From Climacteris rufus (lineage: Eukaryota; Chordata; Aves; Passeriformes; Climacteridae): a stretch of 64,000 bases of DNA. The stretch spans positions 953,610 to 1,017,609 of the forward strand of contig VZRZ01007779.1 of NCBI GenBank assembly GCA_013398175.1, written 5' to 3'. Of this stretch, positions 63,685-64,000 are shown in pieces; position 1 is the stretch's first letter, and every line of letters begins with the position of its first letter. Below the pieces are notes generated by a model. That model saw only the letters and a list, made by a program, of their open reading frames with translations. It did not search any database and was not told the origin of the DNA. The translations under genes were made by a program, and so were the position numbers.

Positions 63685-64000
63685 CTGTATAGATTCAATA
63701 AAAAATATTTAAATCACAAATCAACTTCAAGACTTTTCACATTAAACACAGCATTATCAATCAGGCTCATGTAATCCTTACAGAAGTACAATAATGCCAC
63801 ATATTTTCATACAGAAGACAAATGTCCACTGCACATCAACTTCACATCCTGCTTTTTCTAGTCATAGTATTACTAGATGGACTTATCATTCTGTAGCACA
63901 CAAAACTAAAAGAAGATAAAATACCCTTTGGTCATTAAGAGACCATTAATAAAATACTTGAGGTGATCCTAATGATTCTTAGGTTTGATGTTGTAAAGTC

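Noticed and set aside
1..64000. tRNA, rRNA, CRISPR arrays, complete LTR retroviruses
   Set aside because: No B-box-like GTTCGAATC context, no regularly spaced repeats and no paired LTRs were seen on reading; a tRNAscan or LTR search would be needed to be definitive.

Overview
The window is vertebrate nuclear DNA, almost certainly from a bird. At least five truncated CR1 LINE copies show the avian 3' tails (an ATTCTATGATT-like end, or its complement at 9558-9990). The two genes are clear orthologues of vertebrate SH3RF1 (POSH) and NEK1, which are also tandem neighbours on one strand in human. I cannot place the bird order from sequence alone. Nothing microbial is present: there are no operons, CRISPR arrays or insertion sequences.

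Layout, read on the minus strand (the sense strand of both genes). (1) 63684 down to 49147 holds the 3' half of NEK1. I place thirteen coding segments whose reading phases agree at every junction; they total 1881 nt, or 626 residues plus stop. They cover the acidic regulatory tail and end in a 14-nt coding stub carrying the last codons. The kinase domain lies beyond the right edge. One intron has a GC donor instead of GT. (2) 49146 down to about 32736 contains the NEK1 3' UTR (end not resolved) and then a gap of roughly 16 kb between the genes, with CR1 copies at 33.1 and 45.2 kb. A second GC-rich patch touches an assembly gap at 45.96-46.23 kb. (3) About 32.64 to 31.25 kb is a CpG island, the expected SH3RF1 promoter and first exon. 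It is interrupted by a 291-N gap and carries a G-quadruplex-like run and a (GGTC)n array. (4) 30454-30010 is the first coding exon of SH3RF1, with the start codon and a complete C3HC4 RING finger. (5) 30009 to 1 is SH3RF1 intron, over 30 kb, with CR1 fragments, an ancient MIR-like SINE relic and A-rich low-complexity tracts. I see no further exon there.

The two genes lie head to tail on the minus strand, NEK1 upstream. SH3RF1 is an E3 ligase and scaffold of JNK signalling. NEK1 is a ciliary and DNA-damage kinase. I see no evidence that they work together; the adjacency is inherited vertebrate synteny. I found no convincing undescribed system. The best items for follow-up are the GC-AG intron, the tiny NEK1 terminal coding exon with its stop codon inside AATAAA, the intergenic GC-rich patch hidden by a gap, and the G4-like promoter element.
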